From NCBI RefSeq assembly GCF_020535565.1, contig NZ_CP084758.1, positions 3,423,001 to 3,487,000 of the forward strand: a DNA stretch of 64,000 nt, written 5' to 3'. Positions within the stretch are counted from its first letter, which is position 1. Each line of letters starts with the position of its first letter. The DNA comes from Shinella sp. XGS7 (GTDB lineage: Bacteria > Pseudomonadota > Gammaproteobacteria > Burkholderiales > Burkholderiaceae_C). Made by a program: the position numbers and the translations under genes. Below the pieces are notes generated by a model. It was not told the origin of the DNA and did no database searches. It saw nothing but the letters and a program-made list of their open reading frames with translations. This document shows positions 42,326 through 51,889 of this stretch, one piece after another.

Positions 42326-44329
42326 TCAGGCCGCTGCGGCCTGGATGGCGTCGATCTCGGCGCTGAGCTCCAGCCAGCGCATCTCGGCGGCTTCCAGCTC
42401 GTCGTGGATGGCTTTCAGGCGCTTGCCCAGGTCCGCGATCCTGGCCGGCGTGGCGCTGCCACCGGCCAGCTCGTTCTCGAGGGCCAGGCGTTCGTCGGCC
42501 AGCTTCTTGAGCCGGGCGTCGATCTGCTCCATCTCCTTGCGCAGCGGCTTGGTCTGCTCGGCCAGGCGGGCACGGGCCTGACCGCTGGCCTTGCGGTCTT
42601 CGCGCTTGAAGACCTGGGGCGCGGCCGGCTCGGGCGCCGGTGCGGGGGCCGGCGCCGCGATGGCCACAGTCGTTGCAGCCGCCGGTGCGGCGGCCGCCTT
42701 GCGCGCCGCTTCCTTGGCCAGCTTGGCCATCTCGCGCGACTGGTCCAGCAGCCATTTCTGGTAGTCGTCCAGATCGCCGTCGAAGGGGCCGACCTTGCCG
42801 GCCGTGACCAGCCAGAACTCGTCGCAGACCTCACGCAGCAGGGCGCGGTCGTGGCTGACCAGCATCACCGTACCCTCAAACTCGTTGAGCGCCATGGAAA
42901 GCGCCTCGCGGGTCTGCAGGTCCAGATGGTTGGTCGGCTCGTCCAGCAGCAGCAGATTGGGGCGCTGCCAGACCAGCATGGCCAGCACCAGGCGGGCCTT
43001 CTCGCCGCCCGAGAGGCTGCCCACGGCCTGGTTGACCATGTCGCCAACGAAGCGGAACTGGCCCAGGAAGTCGCGCAGCTCCTGCTCCCGCGCCTGCGGG
43101 CTCACCTCCTTGGTCAGGCGGATCATGTGGGCCAGCGGGCCTTCATCGGGGCGCAGCACATCCATTTCCTGCTGGGCAAAGTAGCCGATGGACAGGCCCT
43201 TGCCCTCGGTGATCTTGCCGCCCATGGCGCGCTGCATGCGCGCCACGGTCTTCACCACGGTGGACTTGCCCTGGCCGTTGGCGCCCAGGATGCCGATGCG
43301 CTGGCCGGCCAGCACCGAGCGGTCGATGCCGCGCACGATGATCTTCTCGCCCTCATCGGTGTCGTAGCCGCAGGCGACTTCATCGAACATGAGCATCGGA
43401 TTCGGCAAACTGACCGGTTCGCGGAACTCGAAGCTGAAGTCCGAGGCGGTGAGCACCGGTGCCAGCTTTTCCATGCGCTCCAGCGCCTTCACGCGGCTCT
43501 GCGCCTGCTTGGCCTTGGTGGCCTTGGCCTTGAAGCGGTCGATGAAGCTCTGCAGGTGGGCCATGCGGTCCTGCTGCTTCTCGAAGGCCGCCTGCTGCAG
43601 CACCATGCGCTCGGCGCGCATGGCCTCGAACGCGGTGTAGTTGCCGCCGTAGCGGTGCAGCTTGGCATCGTCCAGATGCAGGGTGACCTTGGTGATGGCG
43701 TCCAGGAACTCGCGGTCGTGGCTGATCACGATCAGGGTGCCGTCGTAGCGCTGCAGCCAGGCTTCCAGCCAGACCAGGGCGTCCAGGTCCAGGTGGTTGG
43801 TGGGCTCATCCAGCAGCATCAGGTCGGCCGGGCACATCAGGGCGCGGGCCAGCTGCAATCGCATGCGCCAGCCGCCGGAGAAACTGTTCACCGGCGCATC
43901 GACCTGGTTGCCCTTGAAGCCCAGGCCCATCAGCAGGGCCTGAGCGCGGGGGCGGGCGTCAAAGGCGCCGGCATCCATCAGCAGGCCATGGGCTTCGGCC
44001 ATGGCATGGCCGTCCTCGGCGGCCTCGGCGTCCTCCAGGGCCTTGCGCGCGGCCATCAGCCGGGTGTCGCCCTCCAGCACGAAGTCGGTGGCCGGCATCT
44101 CGGTCTCGGGCATGTTCTGCGCGACCTCGCCCACGGCCCATTGGCGCGGGATCTCGATCTCGCCCTTGTCGCTCTGCAGCCGGTCGGTCAGCAGGGCGAA
44201 AAGGCTGGACTTGCCGGCGCCGTTGCGGCCCACCAGGCCGATCTTCTCGCCGGGTTGCAGGGTGACGCTGGCGTCGTCCAGCACGATCTTGGTGCCACGA
44301 CGCAGGGTGATGTTCTTCAGTTGGATCAT
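42326..44329 (-). CDS. ABC-F family ATPase (YheS/Uup type)
   Basis: A 667-residue soluble protein with two ABC cassettes and no membrane span. The first has Walker A GRNGAGKSS (about 35-43), signature SFSGGWRMR and LMLLDEPTNHLD. The second has GANGQGKST, SLSGGEKARL and LLLLDEPTNHLD. The linker between cassettes (FIDRFKAKATKAKQAQSR) is the ABC-F hallmark that contacts the ribosomal P-site tRNA. An Ala/Pro-rich segment and a C-terminal coiled coil end the protein. Translation-factor or rescue functions are known for ABC-F proteins; the exact subtype here is YheS-like. Its start overlaps the prmB stop by 3 bases. Confidence 0.93.
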   Translation of the reverse strand: MIQLKNITLRRGTKIVLDDASVTLQPGEKIGLVGRNGAGKSSLFALLTDRLQSDKGEIEIPRQWAVGEVAQNMPETEMPATDFVLEGDTRLMAARKALEDAEAAEDGHAMAEAHGLLMDAGAFDARPRAQALLMGLGFKGNQVDAPVNSFSGGWRMRLQLARALMCPADLMLLDEPTNHLDLDALVWLEAWLQRYDGTLIVISHDREFLDAITKVTLHLDDAKLHRYGGNYTAFEAMRAERMVLQQAAFEKQQDRMAHLQSFIDRFKAKATKAKQAQSRVKALERMEKLAPVLTASDFSFEFREPVSLPNPMLMFDEVACGYDTDEGEKIIVRGIDRSVLAGQRIGILGANGQGKSTVVKTVARMQRAMGGKITEGKGLSIGYFAQQEMDVLRPDEGPLAHMIRLTKEVSPQAREQELRDFLGQFRFVGDMVNQAVGSLSGGEKARLVLAMLVWQRPNLLLLDEPTNHLDLQTREALSMALNEFEGTVMLVSHDRALLREVCDEFWLVTAGKVGPFDGDLDDYQKWLLDQSREMAKLAKEAARKAAAAPAAATTVAIAAPAPAPAPEPAAPQVFKREDRKASGQARARLAEQTKPLRKEMEQIDARLKKLADERLALENELAGGSATPARIADLGKRLKAIHDELEAAEMRWLELSAEIDAIQAAAA

Positions 44330-45228
44330 TGTTCTTCTTGTCCGGGTTCGGCCGCGCTCTGCGCCAGCAGCAGGGCCTCACGCGGGATCAGGCAGACCTG
44401 GTCGGCGCCGGAGGATGTGTCCATCCAGGCCACGGCCAGGCCGGGGAAGGCGGCTTCAAAGAAGGGGCGCTCGTTGCCGATTTCCAGCACCAGCACGCCG
44501 TCTTCGCTCAGGTGGGCGGGCGCCTGGGCCAGCAAGGTGCGCACGAAGTCCATGCCGTCGGCGCCGCCGGCCAGCGCCAGCTCTGGCTCGGCGCGGTACT
44601 CGGCCGGCAGGGCGGCCATGGAGGCGCTGTTGACATAGGGCGGGTTGCACAGGATCAGGTCATAGACCTTGCCCGCGGCGGGCGCCAGGCCATCGCCCTG
44701 CAGCAGGCGGATGCGGTCCTGCAGGCCGTGCTTGTCCACATTGATGCGGGCCACTTCCAGGGCCTCGGGGCTGAGGTCGATGGCGTCCACGCGGATCTCG
44801 GGCCAGGCCAGGGCGGCCAGCACGGCCAGGCTGCCATTGCCGGTGCACAGGTCCAGCACCTCGGTGGTGGCTTCGCTGAGCCAGGGGTCGATGCTGGCGT
44901 CGGCGATCAGCTCGGCGATGAAGCTGCGCGGCACGATGGCGCGCTCGTCCACATAGAAGGGCACGCCCTGCAGCCAGGCCTCGCGGGTCAGGTAGGCGGC
45001 GGGTTTGCGGCTGGCGATGCGCTCATCCACCAGGGCATGGATACCAGCCTGCTGCGCCGCATCCAGGACCATGGCTTCGTGCTCGTCCAGCGCGTCCAGG
45101 GGCAGACCCAGGCGCCACAGGGCCAGCCAGGCGGCCTCGTCGAAGGCGGTGGCCGTGCCATGCCCAAAGGAAACACCCGCCGCGGTGAGGCGGGTGGCCT
45201 GGGTCTGGATGCAATCGAGAAGCGTCAT
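44326..45228 (-). CDS. prmB: Ribosomal protein uL3 glutamine methyltransferase
   Basis: A SAM-dependent N5-glutamine methyltransferase of about 300 residues. The SAM motif is VLDLCTGNGSLAVLAA, the catalytic motif is LILCNPPYVNS (NPPY), and the substrate-loop region RAIVPRSFIAELI identifies PrmB rather than release-factor-specific PrmC. ATG 45228 is preferred over 45246. It overlaps the downstream ABC-F gene. In many Burkholderiales prmB closes the dap cluster; here a ROK kinase gene sits between it and dapE. Confidence 0.93.
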   Translation of the reverse strand: MTLLDCIQTQATRLTAAGVSFGHGTATAFDEAAWLALWRLGLPLDALDEHEAMVLDAAQQAGIHALVDERIASRKPAAYLTREAWLQGVPFYVDERAIVPRSFIAELIADASIDPWLSEATTEVLDLCTGNGSLAVLAALAWPEIRVDAIDLSPEALEVARINVDKHGLQDRIRLLQGDGLAPAAGKVYDLILCNPPYVNSASMAALPAEYRAEPELALAGGADGMDFVRTLLAQAPAHLSEDGVLVLEIGNERPFFEAAFPGLAVAWMDTSSGADQVCLIPREALLLAQSAAEPGQEEQ

Positions 45229-45299
45229 GGCAGCGGGCGGGGTCAAACCCTGGATTGTCGCCCATGCGGGCGACGCGGCCGTGATAGCCGGTCCGGGGC

Positions 45300-46178
45300 T
45301 CAGCCTTGGGGGCGGCTGGCGGGCTGCTGCTGTGCCTGCTGCTCGGCCAGCAGGGCGGCGCCCTGGGCGACCAGATCGTCCACATGGGCCAGCTCGAGCA
45401 GTTCACAGTCCTGCAGCAGGGCGGGCAGGGCCAGGGCCTGCAGGCTCTGGCGCAGGGCGGGCAGATAGCCGGGCAGGCGCAGGGTGCCTCCGCCCAGGGC
45501 CAGGCGGCGCGGGTTGAGCAGATTGACCAGGCCGGCCAGGGCCGCGCCCAGGGCCTCGCCGCCTTGCTGGATCAGGGCCAGAGCCTGGGGCTCGCCCGCG
45601 TCCGCCCGGGCGCGCAGGCCCGGCCCATCGGTGCCCAGGGCTGCCGCGATGTAGCCGCCGCCGGCCAGCTCGTCCAGGCGGCGCCAGCCCTGACCTAGAC
45701 TCTGAAGTACCGGCCAGTAGCCCAGCTCGCCGGCCCAGCCCTGCGCGCCGCGCAGCAACTGCCCGTCGGCCAGCAGGCCGCAGCCCACGGCGGTGCCCAC
45801 CATCACGGTGGCCGCGGTGCTGCCGGGCGGCAGGTCGGCCGTGCTGGCGTGCAGGGCGGCCTTGGCGTCGTTCACCAGCCAGCACGCGGGCAGCAGATCG
45901 GCCAGGGCGCTGGCGGCATGCCAGCCCACCAGGCCGGGCAGCACATCGCAGGCGCTGATGGCCTGGCGCTCATCCAGCAGGCCCGGAATCGCGAGACCCA
46001 GGCGGCGCGGGGGCAGGTCTTGCGCCTGCACGAAGCGGCGCAGCGCTACCTCGAGCGCGGCAGCGTCAAAGCCCGGGCCGGTGGGCAGGGTCAGGCGCTG
46101 ATCGCGGTAGCACAGCAGCAGCTTGCTGCCGCCCAGATCGGCGCCCAGGGTGTGCTCGAAGCGGGACGGCATGCTCAA
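45300..46178 (-). CDS. ROK family protein, probable sugar kinase
   Basis: A 292-residue ROK protein with the ATP phosphate motif [12 protein letters not shown] (residues about 11-22), the catalytic Asp in [10 protein letters not shown] and the glycine-rich [27 protein letters not shown] stands where ROK proteins usually have GEIGH, and the CxCGxxGC zinc site that normally follows is missing, replaced by [12 protein letters not shown]. No DNA-binding domain is present, so it is a kinase rather than an NagC-type repressor. The lost zinc site makes substrate assignment uncertain. Its start overlaps the dapE stop by 4 bases. Confidence 0.85.
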   Translation of the reverse strand: MSMPSRFEHTLGADLGGSKLLLCYRDQRLTLPTGPGFDAAALEVALRRFVQAQDLPPRRLGLAIPGLLDERQAISACDVLPGLVGWHAASALADLLPACWLVNDAKAALHASTADLPPGSTAATVMVGTAVGCGLLADGQLLRGAQGWAGELGYWPVLQSLGQGWRRLDELAGGGYIAAALGTDGPGLRARADAGEPQALALIQQGGEALGAALAGLVNLLNPRRLALGGGTLRLPGYLPALRQSLQALALPALLQDCELLELAHVDDLVAQGAALLAEQQAQQQPASRPQG

Positions 46179-47332
46179 CAGGCCAGCAGCAACTGCTCCA
46201 GCGTGCGGCGGTAGATGTTCTTGAGCGGTTCGATGCAGTCGGCCGGCACGTTCTCGTCCACCTTGTGGATGGTGGCGTTGATGGGCCCGAACTCCAGCAC
46301 CTGGGGGCAGATCTTGGCGATGAAGCGGCCGTCCGAAGTGCCGCCGGTGGTGGAGAGCTCGGGCTTGAGGCCGGTCTCGGCCGCAATGGCCGCACTCACC
46401 GCCTCGCTGAGGCTGCCCACCGGGGTCAGGAAGGGCTCGCCGCCCAGGGTCCAGGCCAGCTCATAGTCCAGGCCGTGGCGCTTGAGCAGAGTCTCCACCT
46501 TGTGCTTCAGCCCTTCGGGCGTGGACTCGGTGGAGAAGCGGAAGTTGAAGTCGATCAGCACATCGCCGGGGATCACATTGGTGGCGCCGGTGCCCGCGTG
46601 GATATTGGAAATCTGGAAGGTGGTGGCCGGGAAGTAGCTGTTGCCGCGGTCCCATTCGGTGGCGGCCAGCTCGGCCAGGGCCGGGGCCACCTGGTGCACC
46701 GGATTGCGGGCCAGGTGCGGATAGGCCACATGGCCCTGGATGCCCAGCACGCGCAGCTTGCCCGAGAGCGTGCCGCGGCGGCCGTTCTTGACCATATCGC
46801 CCAGGCGCTCCACCGAGGTGGGCTCGCCCACGATGCAGAAGTCCAGGCGCTGCTGGCGCGCCTTGAGCTGCTCGCAGCAGACCACGGTGCCGTCCACGGC
46901 CGGGCCCTCCTCATCGCTGGTCAGCAAGAAGGCCAGGCTGCCATGGTGCTCGGGGTGGGCCGCCACGAACTCCTCGGCGGCCACCACCATGGCGGCCACC
47001 GAGCCCTTCATATCGGCGGCGCCGCGGCCGTAGAGCCGGCCGTCGCGGTAGCTGGGCACAAAGGGGTCGCTGGTCCAGGCCTCGAGCTTGCCGGGCGGCA
47101 CCACATCGGTGTGGCCGGCAAACATCAGCACCGGCGCGTCCGCGCCGCCGCGGCCGCGCTTGAGCGCCCAGAGATTGGCCACGCGGAAATGCTCGGGCCC
47201 GCTGTCCAGGCGCTCGATCTCGAAGCCGCAGCGGGCCAGGCGTTCGGCGATCAGGTCCTGGCAGCCGGCATCGGCGGGGGTGACCGAGGGACGGGCGATC
47301 AGGGTTTCAAGCAGGGCAAGGGCTTGGCTCAT
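46175..47332 (-). CDS. dapE: Succinyl-diaminopimelate desuccinylase
   Basis: A 385-residue M20 zinc hydrolase that releases LL-diaminopimelate, precursor of lysine and peptidoglycan. The metal-binding motifs are [13 protein letters not shown] (about 68-80) and [11 protein letters not shown] (about 101-111), and [13 protein letters not shown] carries the catalytic glutamate. [11 protein letters not shown] lies near the end. Length and sequence separate it from ArgE. It is part of the dapC-dapD-pilU-dapE run. Confidence 0.96.
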   Translation of the reverse strand: MSQALALLETLIARPSVTPADAGCQDLIAERLARCGFEIERLDSGPEHFRVANLWALKRGRGGADAPVLMFAGHTDVVPPGKLEAWTSDPFVPSYRDGRLYGRGAADMKGSVAAMVVAAEEFVAAHPEHHGSLAFLLTSDEEGPAVDGTVVCCEQLKARQQRLDFCIVGEPTSVERLGDMVKNGRRGTLSGKLRVLGIQGHVAYPHLARNPVHQVAPALAELAATEWDRGNSYFPATTFQISNIHAGTGATNVIPGDVLIDFNFRFSTESTPEGLKHKVETLLKRHGLDYELAWTLGGEPFLTPVGSLSEAVSAAIAAETGLKPELSTTGGTSDGRFIAKICPQVLEFGPINATIHKVDENVPADCIEPLKNIYRRTLEQLLLAC

Positions 47333-47382
47333 GGGACGGGCTCGTGCTTTTGGGGAAGGCGAGGGCGCGGCTATGGGGCTGG

Positions 47383-47401
47383 GGCGGCGCGGGGCGCCGC
47401 C
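47383..47401. other. GC hairpin between pilU and dapE
   Basis: GGCGGCGC and GCGCCGCC form an 8-bp stem with a GGG loop in the 72-base spacer. There is no U-tract, so its effect is uncertain. Confidence 0.35.
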
Positions 47402-47404
47402 GGC

Positions 47405-48574
47405 TCACTCCGGCCGCACGTCCAGGGTGATCTCGGTGAAGCTGGCCAGATCGCTGGCCGGCTCTTCCTTCTTCTGGCTGGGCTGGCCCTGGGCCAGCGG
47501 GTTCTCGTTCTGCAGACGCCAGAGCAGATTGGTGGGCGAGTCGGCGAAGGCCAGGCCTTCCTCACGGGTGATGGTGCCGTCCTTGATGAGCTTGGCGAAA
47601 TGCTCCTCGAAGGTCAGCGAGCCCTCGGCGATGGACTTCTCCATGGCCTCCTTGACCCCGGCAAAGTCGCCCTGCTCGATCAGCTCGGCGATCAGCTTGG
47701 TGTTGAGCAGGATCTCGGTCACGGGCACGCGGCCGCCGGCCGTGGCGCGCACCAGGCGCTGGGAGACCACGGCCTTCAGGCCCGCGGCCAGGTCGTTCAG
47801 CAGGGCCGGACGCGACTCCGGCGTATAGAAGGACAGGATGCGGTTGAGCGCGTGGTAGCTGTTGTTGCCGTGCAGGGTGGCCACCACCAGGTGGCCGGAC
47901 AGGGCGTAGGAGATGGCCGCGGTCATGGTCTCGCGGTCGCGGATCTCCCCGATCAGGATGCAGTCCGGCGACTGGCGCAGCGCGTTCTTCAGCGCGATCT
48001 GCAGCGAGGCGGTGTCGCGCCCCACCTCGCGCTGGTTCACCACCGAGCGCTTGTTGCTGAAGAGGTATTCCAGCGGGTCCTCGATGGTGAGGATATGACC
48101 CGCCATCTGCTGGTTGCGGTGCTCCAGCATGGCCGCCAGGGTGGTGCTCTTGCCGGTGCCGGTGGCGCCCACCATCAGGATCAGGCCGCGCTTCTCGAGA
48201 ATCAGCTTGCCCAGGATGGGCGGCAGGTTCAGGGTCTCCAGCGAGGGGATCACATGGGGGATGTGGCGGAACACCGCAGCGATGGAGCCGCGCTGGCGAA
48301 AGCCCGAGAGCCGGAAGCTCCCCACCTTGGGCACGGCCACCGCCATGTTCAGCTCGCCGGTGGCGTCCAGCTCGGCCAGCTGGCCGGCATCGATCAGCTC
48401 GGCGATCAGCTGGCGGGGCTGGCTGGGTGTGAGCAGCTGGTCGGAGAGCTGCAGCATCTGGCCATTGATGCGTATCAGCACCGGCATATTGGCCGAGAGA
48501 TAGCAGTCCGAGGCGCCCTTGTCCGCCATCAGGCGCAGGATGCGCTCCATATTGCTGCTGCTGATGCTGCTCAT
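47405..48574 (-). CDS. pilU: Type IV pilus retraction-type ATPase PilU
   Basis: A 389-residue secretion/twitching ATPase. Walker A is MVGATGTGKSTT (about residues 136-147), the Asp box is HILTIEDPLEY, Walker B is CILIGEIRDRETM, and the His box is VVATLHGNNSYHALN. Its length (longer than PilT) and the divergent C-terminal region fit PilU, which assists PilT in pilus retraction at the inner membrane. The first eight residues may be extra; ATG 48550 is an alternative start. Its place among dap genes is common in Burkholderiales and does not imply a role in lysine synthesis. Confidence 0.88.
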   Translation of the reverse strand: MSSISSSNMERILRLMADKGASDCYLSANMPVLIRINGQMLQLSDQLLTPSQPRQLIAELIDAGQLAELDATGELNMAVAVPKVGSFRLSGFRQRGSIAAVFRHIPHVIPSLETLNLPPILGKLILEKRGLILMVGATGTGKSTTLAAMLEHRNQQMAGHILTIEDPLEYLFSNKRSVVNQREVGRDTASLQIALKNALRQSPDCILIGEIRDRETMTAAISYALSGHLVVATLHGNNSYHALNRILSFYTPESRPALLNDLAAGLKAVVSQRLVRATAGGRVPVTEILLNTKLIAELIEQGDFAGVKEAMEKSIAEGSLTFEEHFAKLIKDGTITREEGLAFADSPTNLLWRLQNENPLAQGQPSQKKEEPASDLASFTEITLDVRPE

Positions 48575-48638
48575 GCTGTGCTCGCCCTCCGGTTTGGTGC
48601 TGGCCTTGGCGGCCGGGCCCGGCGGCCCGGCCTGGCGA

Positions 48639-49457
48639 TCAGGCGCGCAGCAGATCGTTGATGCTGGTCTTGGCGCGGGTGCCGGCGTCGACCTTCTTCA
48701 CGATGATGGCGGCGTAGAGGCTGTACTTGCCGCCGTCCTTGGGCAGGGAGCCGCTGATCACCACCGAGCCGGCGGGCACGCGGCCGTAGGACACGGTGCC
48801 GGTCTCGCGGTCGTAGATGGGGGTGCTCTTGCCGATGAAGACGCCCATGCCGAGCACGGAGCCCTCACGCACGATGCAGCCTTCGACGACTTCCGAACGG
48901 GCGCCGATGAAGCAATTGTCCTCGATGATGGTCGGGCCGGCCTGCATGGGCTCCAGCACGCCGCCGATGCCGACGCCGCCCGAAAGGTGCACGTGCTTGC
49001 CGATCTGCGCGCAGGAGCCGACCGTCGCCCAGGTGTCGACCATCGTACCCTCGCCGACATAGGCGCCGAGATTGACGAAGGAGGGCATCAGGATGGCGTT
49101 CTTGGCCTGGAAGCTGCCGCGGCGAGCCACGGCGGGCGGCACCACGCGCACGCCGGAGGCGCGGATGGCGGCCTCGTCCATCTGGCCGTACTTGCTGGGC
49201 ACCTTGTCGAAGAAGGTGAGGGCGCCTTCGCCCATCAGCTGGTTGTCGTTCAGGCGGAAGGACAGCAGCACGGCCTTCTTGACCCACTGGTGCACGGTCC
49301 ACTGGCCCACGCCCTGGCGCTCGGCCACGCGCAGGCGGCCCGCGTCCAGCTCGCCCAGCACATGGTCCACGGCCTCGCGCACGGCACCGGTGCTGCTGGT
49401 GTTCAGGGAGGCGCGGTCTTCCCAGGCCTGTTCGATGGTGGCTTGCAGTTGGCTCAT
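48639..49457 (-). CDS. dapD: Tetrahydrodipicolinate N-succinyltransferase
   Basis: A 272-residue left-handed beta-helix enzyme that succinylates tetrahydrodipicolinate. A helical N-domain is followed by hexapeptide repeats ([35 protein letters not shown]) and the C-terminal [20 protein letters not shown] use ATG 49457 ([12 protein letters not shown]); the frame is open to 49529. Between about 48868 and 49090 the coding strand turns to GTC/CTC/TCG codons as in rhizobia, then back. The frame is intact. Upstream is dapC, downstream pilU and dapE. Confidence 0.95.
   Translation of the reverse strand: MSQLQATIEQAWEDRASLNTSSTGAVREAVDHVLGELDAGRLRVAERQGVGQWTVHQWVKKAVLLSFRLNDNQLMGEGALTFFDKVPSKYGQMDEAAIRASGVRVVPPAVARRGSFQAKNAILMPSFVNLGAYVGEGTMVDTWATVGSCAQIGKHVHLSGGVGIGGVLEPMQAGPTIIEDNCFIGARSEVVEGCIVREGSVLGMGVFIGKSTPIYDRETGTVSYGRVPAGSVVISGSLPKDGGKYSLYAAIIVKKVDAGTRAKTSINDLLRA
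48868..49090 (-). other. Foreign-style segment inside dapD
   Basis: About 220 bases covering the most conserved beta-helix repeats show rhizobial codon style. The protein changes little because the region is so conserved, so the evidence is weaker than for ligA or trpB. Confidence 0.55.
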
Positions 49458-49471
49458 GGTGCTCTGAGGGT

Positions 49472-50683
49472 TCACTTGGAGGAGAAGGAGGAAACGAATT
49501 CGACGATGCGCTGCGCGGCTTCCAGGCACTCGGCCTGGTCGGCGACCAGGGCCAGACGCACGCGGCCGGCGCCGGGGTTCTGGCCGTGGGCCTCGCGGGC
49601 CAGCAGGCTGCCCGGCAGCACCGTCACATTGTATTGAGCGAGCAGTTGCTGGGCGAAGGCGATATCGTCCCCGCCGCAGACATGGGCGGGCACGCCGGCC
49701 CAGAGGTAGAAGCTCGCGTCCGGCAGGGCCACGTCCAGCACCTGGGCCAGCAGGGGCGTGACGCGCGCGAACTTGGCGCGGTACTCCTCGCGGTTGGCCA
49801 CCACATGGGCCTCGTCGTTCCAGGCGGCGATGCTGGCAGCCTGCACCATGGGGTTCATGGCGCTGCCGTGGTAGGTGCGGTAGAGCAGGAATTTCTTGAT
49901 CAGGGCGGCGTCACCGGCCACAAAGCCCGAGCGCATGCCCGGCACATTGCTGCGCTTGGACAGGCTGGTGAAGGCGATCAAGTTGCGGAAGTCCTGGCGG
50001 CCCAGCTTGGCGGCAGCCTCCAGGCCCGAGAGCGGCGCTTCCTCGCGGAAATAGATTTCCGAGTAGCACTCGTCCGAGGCGATCACGAAGCCATGCTTGT
50101 CGCTGAGCGCGAACAGGGCTTCCCATTCCTCCAGCGGCATCACCGCGCCGGTGGGGTTGCCGGGCGAGCAGGTGTAGAGCAGCTGGGTGCGGGCCCAGGT
50201 GGCCTCGTGGATCTGCGACCAGTTGGCCGCGAAGTTGCGGGCCGGGTCGCTGTTGGCAAAAGCGGTCTGGGCGCCGGCCAGCAGGGCCGCGCCCTCGTAG
50301 ATCTGATAGAAGGGATTGGGGCAGACCACGGTGGCGCCGGGGCCGCCCGGGTCGATCACGGTCTGCGCCAGCGCGAACAGGGCCTCGCGCGAACCGTTCA
50401 CCGGCAGCACCTGGGTGGCGGCATCCAGGTTCAGGCCGTAGCGGCGCTGCAGCCAGGCGCTGATGGCCTCGCGCAGCTTGGGCTCGCCGGCGGTGGCGGG
50501 GTAGGCCGAGAGGCTCTTGAGGCTGGCCATCAAGGCCTCCTCAATGAGCTTGGGCGCCGGATGCTTGGGCTCGCCGATGCCCAGGCTGATGGGGCGGTAG
50601 GCCGGGTTGGGCGCGATGTCCTTGGTGAGCGCGCGCAGGCGCTCGAAGGGATAGGGGTGGAGCTTGTCCAGCAGGGGATTCAT
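49472..50683 (-). CDS. dapC: N-succinyldiaminopimelate aminotransferase
   Basis: A 403-residue class I/II aminotransferase. The PLP lysine is in [18 protein letters not shown] (about residue 240). [14 protein letters not shown] and [19 protein letters not shown] are typical of DapC, the succinyl-DAP aminotransferase of beta- and some other proteobacteria. ATG 50683 ([16 protein letters not shown]) fits the family; the frame is open further upstream without family sequence. It starts the dapC-dapD-pilU-dapE run and lies 14 bases before dapD. Confidence 0.92.
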   Translation of the reverse strand: MNPLLDKLHPYPFERLRALTKDIAPNPAYRPISLGIGEPKHPAPKLIEEALMASLKSLSAYPATAGEPKLREAISAWLQRRYGLNLDAATQVLPVNGSREALFALAQTVIDPGGPGATVVCPNPFYQIYEGAALLAGAQTAFANSDPARNFAANWSQIHEATWARTQLLYTCSPGNPTGAVMPLEEWEALFALSDKHGFVIASDECYSEIYFREEAPLSGLEAAAKLGRQDFRNLIAFTSLSKRSNVPGMRSGFVAGDAALIKKFLLYRTYHGSAMNPMVQAASIAAWNDEAHVVANREEYRAKFARVTPLLAQVLDVALPDASFYLWAGVPAHVCGGDDIAFAQQLLAQYNVTVLPGSLLAREAHGQNPGAGRVRLALVADQAECLEAAQRIVEFVSSFSSK

Positions 50684-50765
50684 GGCAGCGGGGCAGGGCG
50701 ATGAGACGGCGATGTCTGGCGGCGTTATCTGGCAGCCGCGAAAGGCCGGCGCGGCAGGGCTGCCA

Positions 50766-51191
50766 TCATAGCCAGCCGGCGCAGCCCGCCTGGCCACAGC
50801 GGCAGGCCAGCCGCCCCTCGTGGTGGGTGGCGCCATAGCCCACGGTGATTTCCTCGCCCGGCGCGATGGCCCGGCTGGCGAAGAACTCGATGGCCCCGTC
50901 CTGCACCTGGATGCGCGCATTGGGCGCGCAGCTGTGGTTGGTGAAGCGCAGCGCGTCCTCGCTGCGCGTGGCGTCGATGGCGCGGCTCTCGCTCAGCTCC
51001 ACCAGCATGATGCGCTGGCGCCCGGCGGCGCGGCGCCGGCCCTCAGCCACGGTGATGGCCTCGCCGGTGAGCGCGCCGATGCGCGCGCCCGCCGCAATGG
51101 GCTCATCGGCAAAGACCCCGTAGCCGTCGATGCGGCTGCGCCGCACCGCGACCGCGACGCTCAGATGAGCGGAGCTGGTTCTGAACCCCAA
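50766..51191 (-). CDS. Small SET-domain protein, putative lysine methyltransferase
   Basis: About 141 residues comprising little more than a SET domain. IDGYGVFADEPIAAG (about 21-35) is the first SAM-binding block. RFTNHSCAPNAR (82-93) is the diagnostic NHSC motif, EEITVGYG (113-120) holds the catalytic tyrosine region, and CRCGQAGC (130-137) is a compact post-SET zinc-binding tail. SET proteins methylate lysines; stand-alone bacterial ones are poorly characterised. The longest frame uses a TTG start at 51191 directly after the queF stop; GTG codons slightly downstream are alternatives. The target is unknown. Confidence 0.85.
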   Translation of the reverse strand: MGFRTSSAHLSVAVAVRRSRIDGYGVFADEPIAAGARIGALTGEAITVAEGRRRAAGRQRIMLVELSESRAIDATRSEDALRFTNHSCAPNARIQVQDGAIEFFASRAIAPGEEITVGYGATHHEGRLACRCGQAGCAGWL

Positions 51192-51731
51192 TTAACGCAG
51201 CAGGCCCGACTCGAAGGAATGCGCCGGCAGGTCCACCTTGGGCTGGGGCTTCCAGCCCTTCTTGCGGTGCTCCACGACCACATTGGTGTAGATGCCGCCG
51301 CGCACATACCACTTGGCGGTGATGCGGATGAAGCGCGGGTTGGTGACCTTCACGATGTCTTCGAGGATGGTGTTGGTCACCTTCTCGTGGAACGCGCCCT
51401 CGTGGCGGTAGCTCCAGAAGTACATCTTCAGGCTCTTGAGCTCCACGCAGAACTTGTCCGCGATCATGTCGATCGTGAAGTGGGCGAAGTCGGGCTGGCC
51501 GGTCAGCGGGCAGTGGCAGGTGAACTCGGGCACCTGGAACTGGATCACATAGTCGCGCTCGGGAGCCGGGTTGGGGAAGACATGCAGCTCCTTGCTCGGT
51601 GCCGAGGGCGGATTCGGCGGCATCTCGCGCATCTTGGGCGCGGGCTTGGCCGCCTTGCTCGCCTTGATGGGCTTCGCAGCAGCGGTGGTCTTCGGGGCAG
51701 CCGGCTTGGCGGCGGAGGAGGTCTTGGCCAT
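51192..51731 (-). CDS. queF: NADPH-dependent 7-cyano-7-deazaguanine reductase
   Basis: QueF of the short unimodular type reduces preQ0 to preQ1 in queuosine synthesis. The active-site cysteine lies in [17 protein letters not shown], the NADPH/substrate motif is [11 protein letters not shown], and the catalytic Asp/His region follows ([10 protein letters not shown]). The start is set at ATG 51731 ([10 protein letters not shown]). Residues 1-40 are a Lys/Ala/Pro-rich extension not usually seen, perhaps disordered. I looked for a preQ1 riboswitch upstream and could not identify one. Divergent from smc. Confidence 0.92.
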   Translation of the reverse strand: MAKTSSAAKPAAPKTTAAAKPIKASKAAKPAPKMREMPPNPPSAPSKELHVFPNPAPERDYVIQFQVPEFTCHCPLTGQPDFAHFTIDMIADKFCVELKSLKMYFWSYRHEGAFHEKVTNTILEDIVKVTNPRFIRITAKWYVRGGIYTNVVVEHRKKGWKPQPKVDLPAHSFESGLLR

Positions 51732-51820
51732 GTTCTTGATGCGAAGGCCGGCCCGGGGCTGACGCGCCCGGGAAGGCCTGGATTTCAGGGGAAGTCCCGA
51801 TGGTATCATCCGAGCCCGTG

Positions 51821-51844
51821 AAAGCCCCGCCCGCAGGGGCTTTT
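51821..51844 (+). other. Hairpin with T-run in the queF-smc intergenic region
   Basis: AAAGCCCC pairs with GGGGCTTT (8-bp stem, 7-base loop) and is followed by TTTT-CC. It lies in a divergent region with no plus-strand gene ending before it, so it may be a leader or attenuator-like element ahead of smc. A TATCAT box lies just upstream at about 51804-51809. Confidence 0.45.
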
Positions 51845-51889
51845 CCGTAAATAAATCAACGGCTTAGCAAGCGTTCTGACACCGCGTCC

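Noticed and set aside
42404..48661. Very long plus-strand open frames (744 and 798 residues) opposite the ABC-F and dapE/pilU genes
   Set aside because: Their translations are His/Gln/Gly/Leu-rich without motifs, as expected from antisense of high-GC genes. The minus-strand genes have full family motifs.
51732..51820. Possible preQ1 riboswitch upstream of queF
   Set aside because: I could not find the small pseudoknot pattern with an A-rich tail. The only clear hairpin lies farther out and faces smc.
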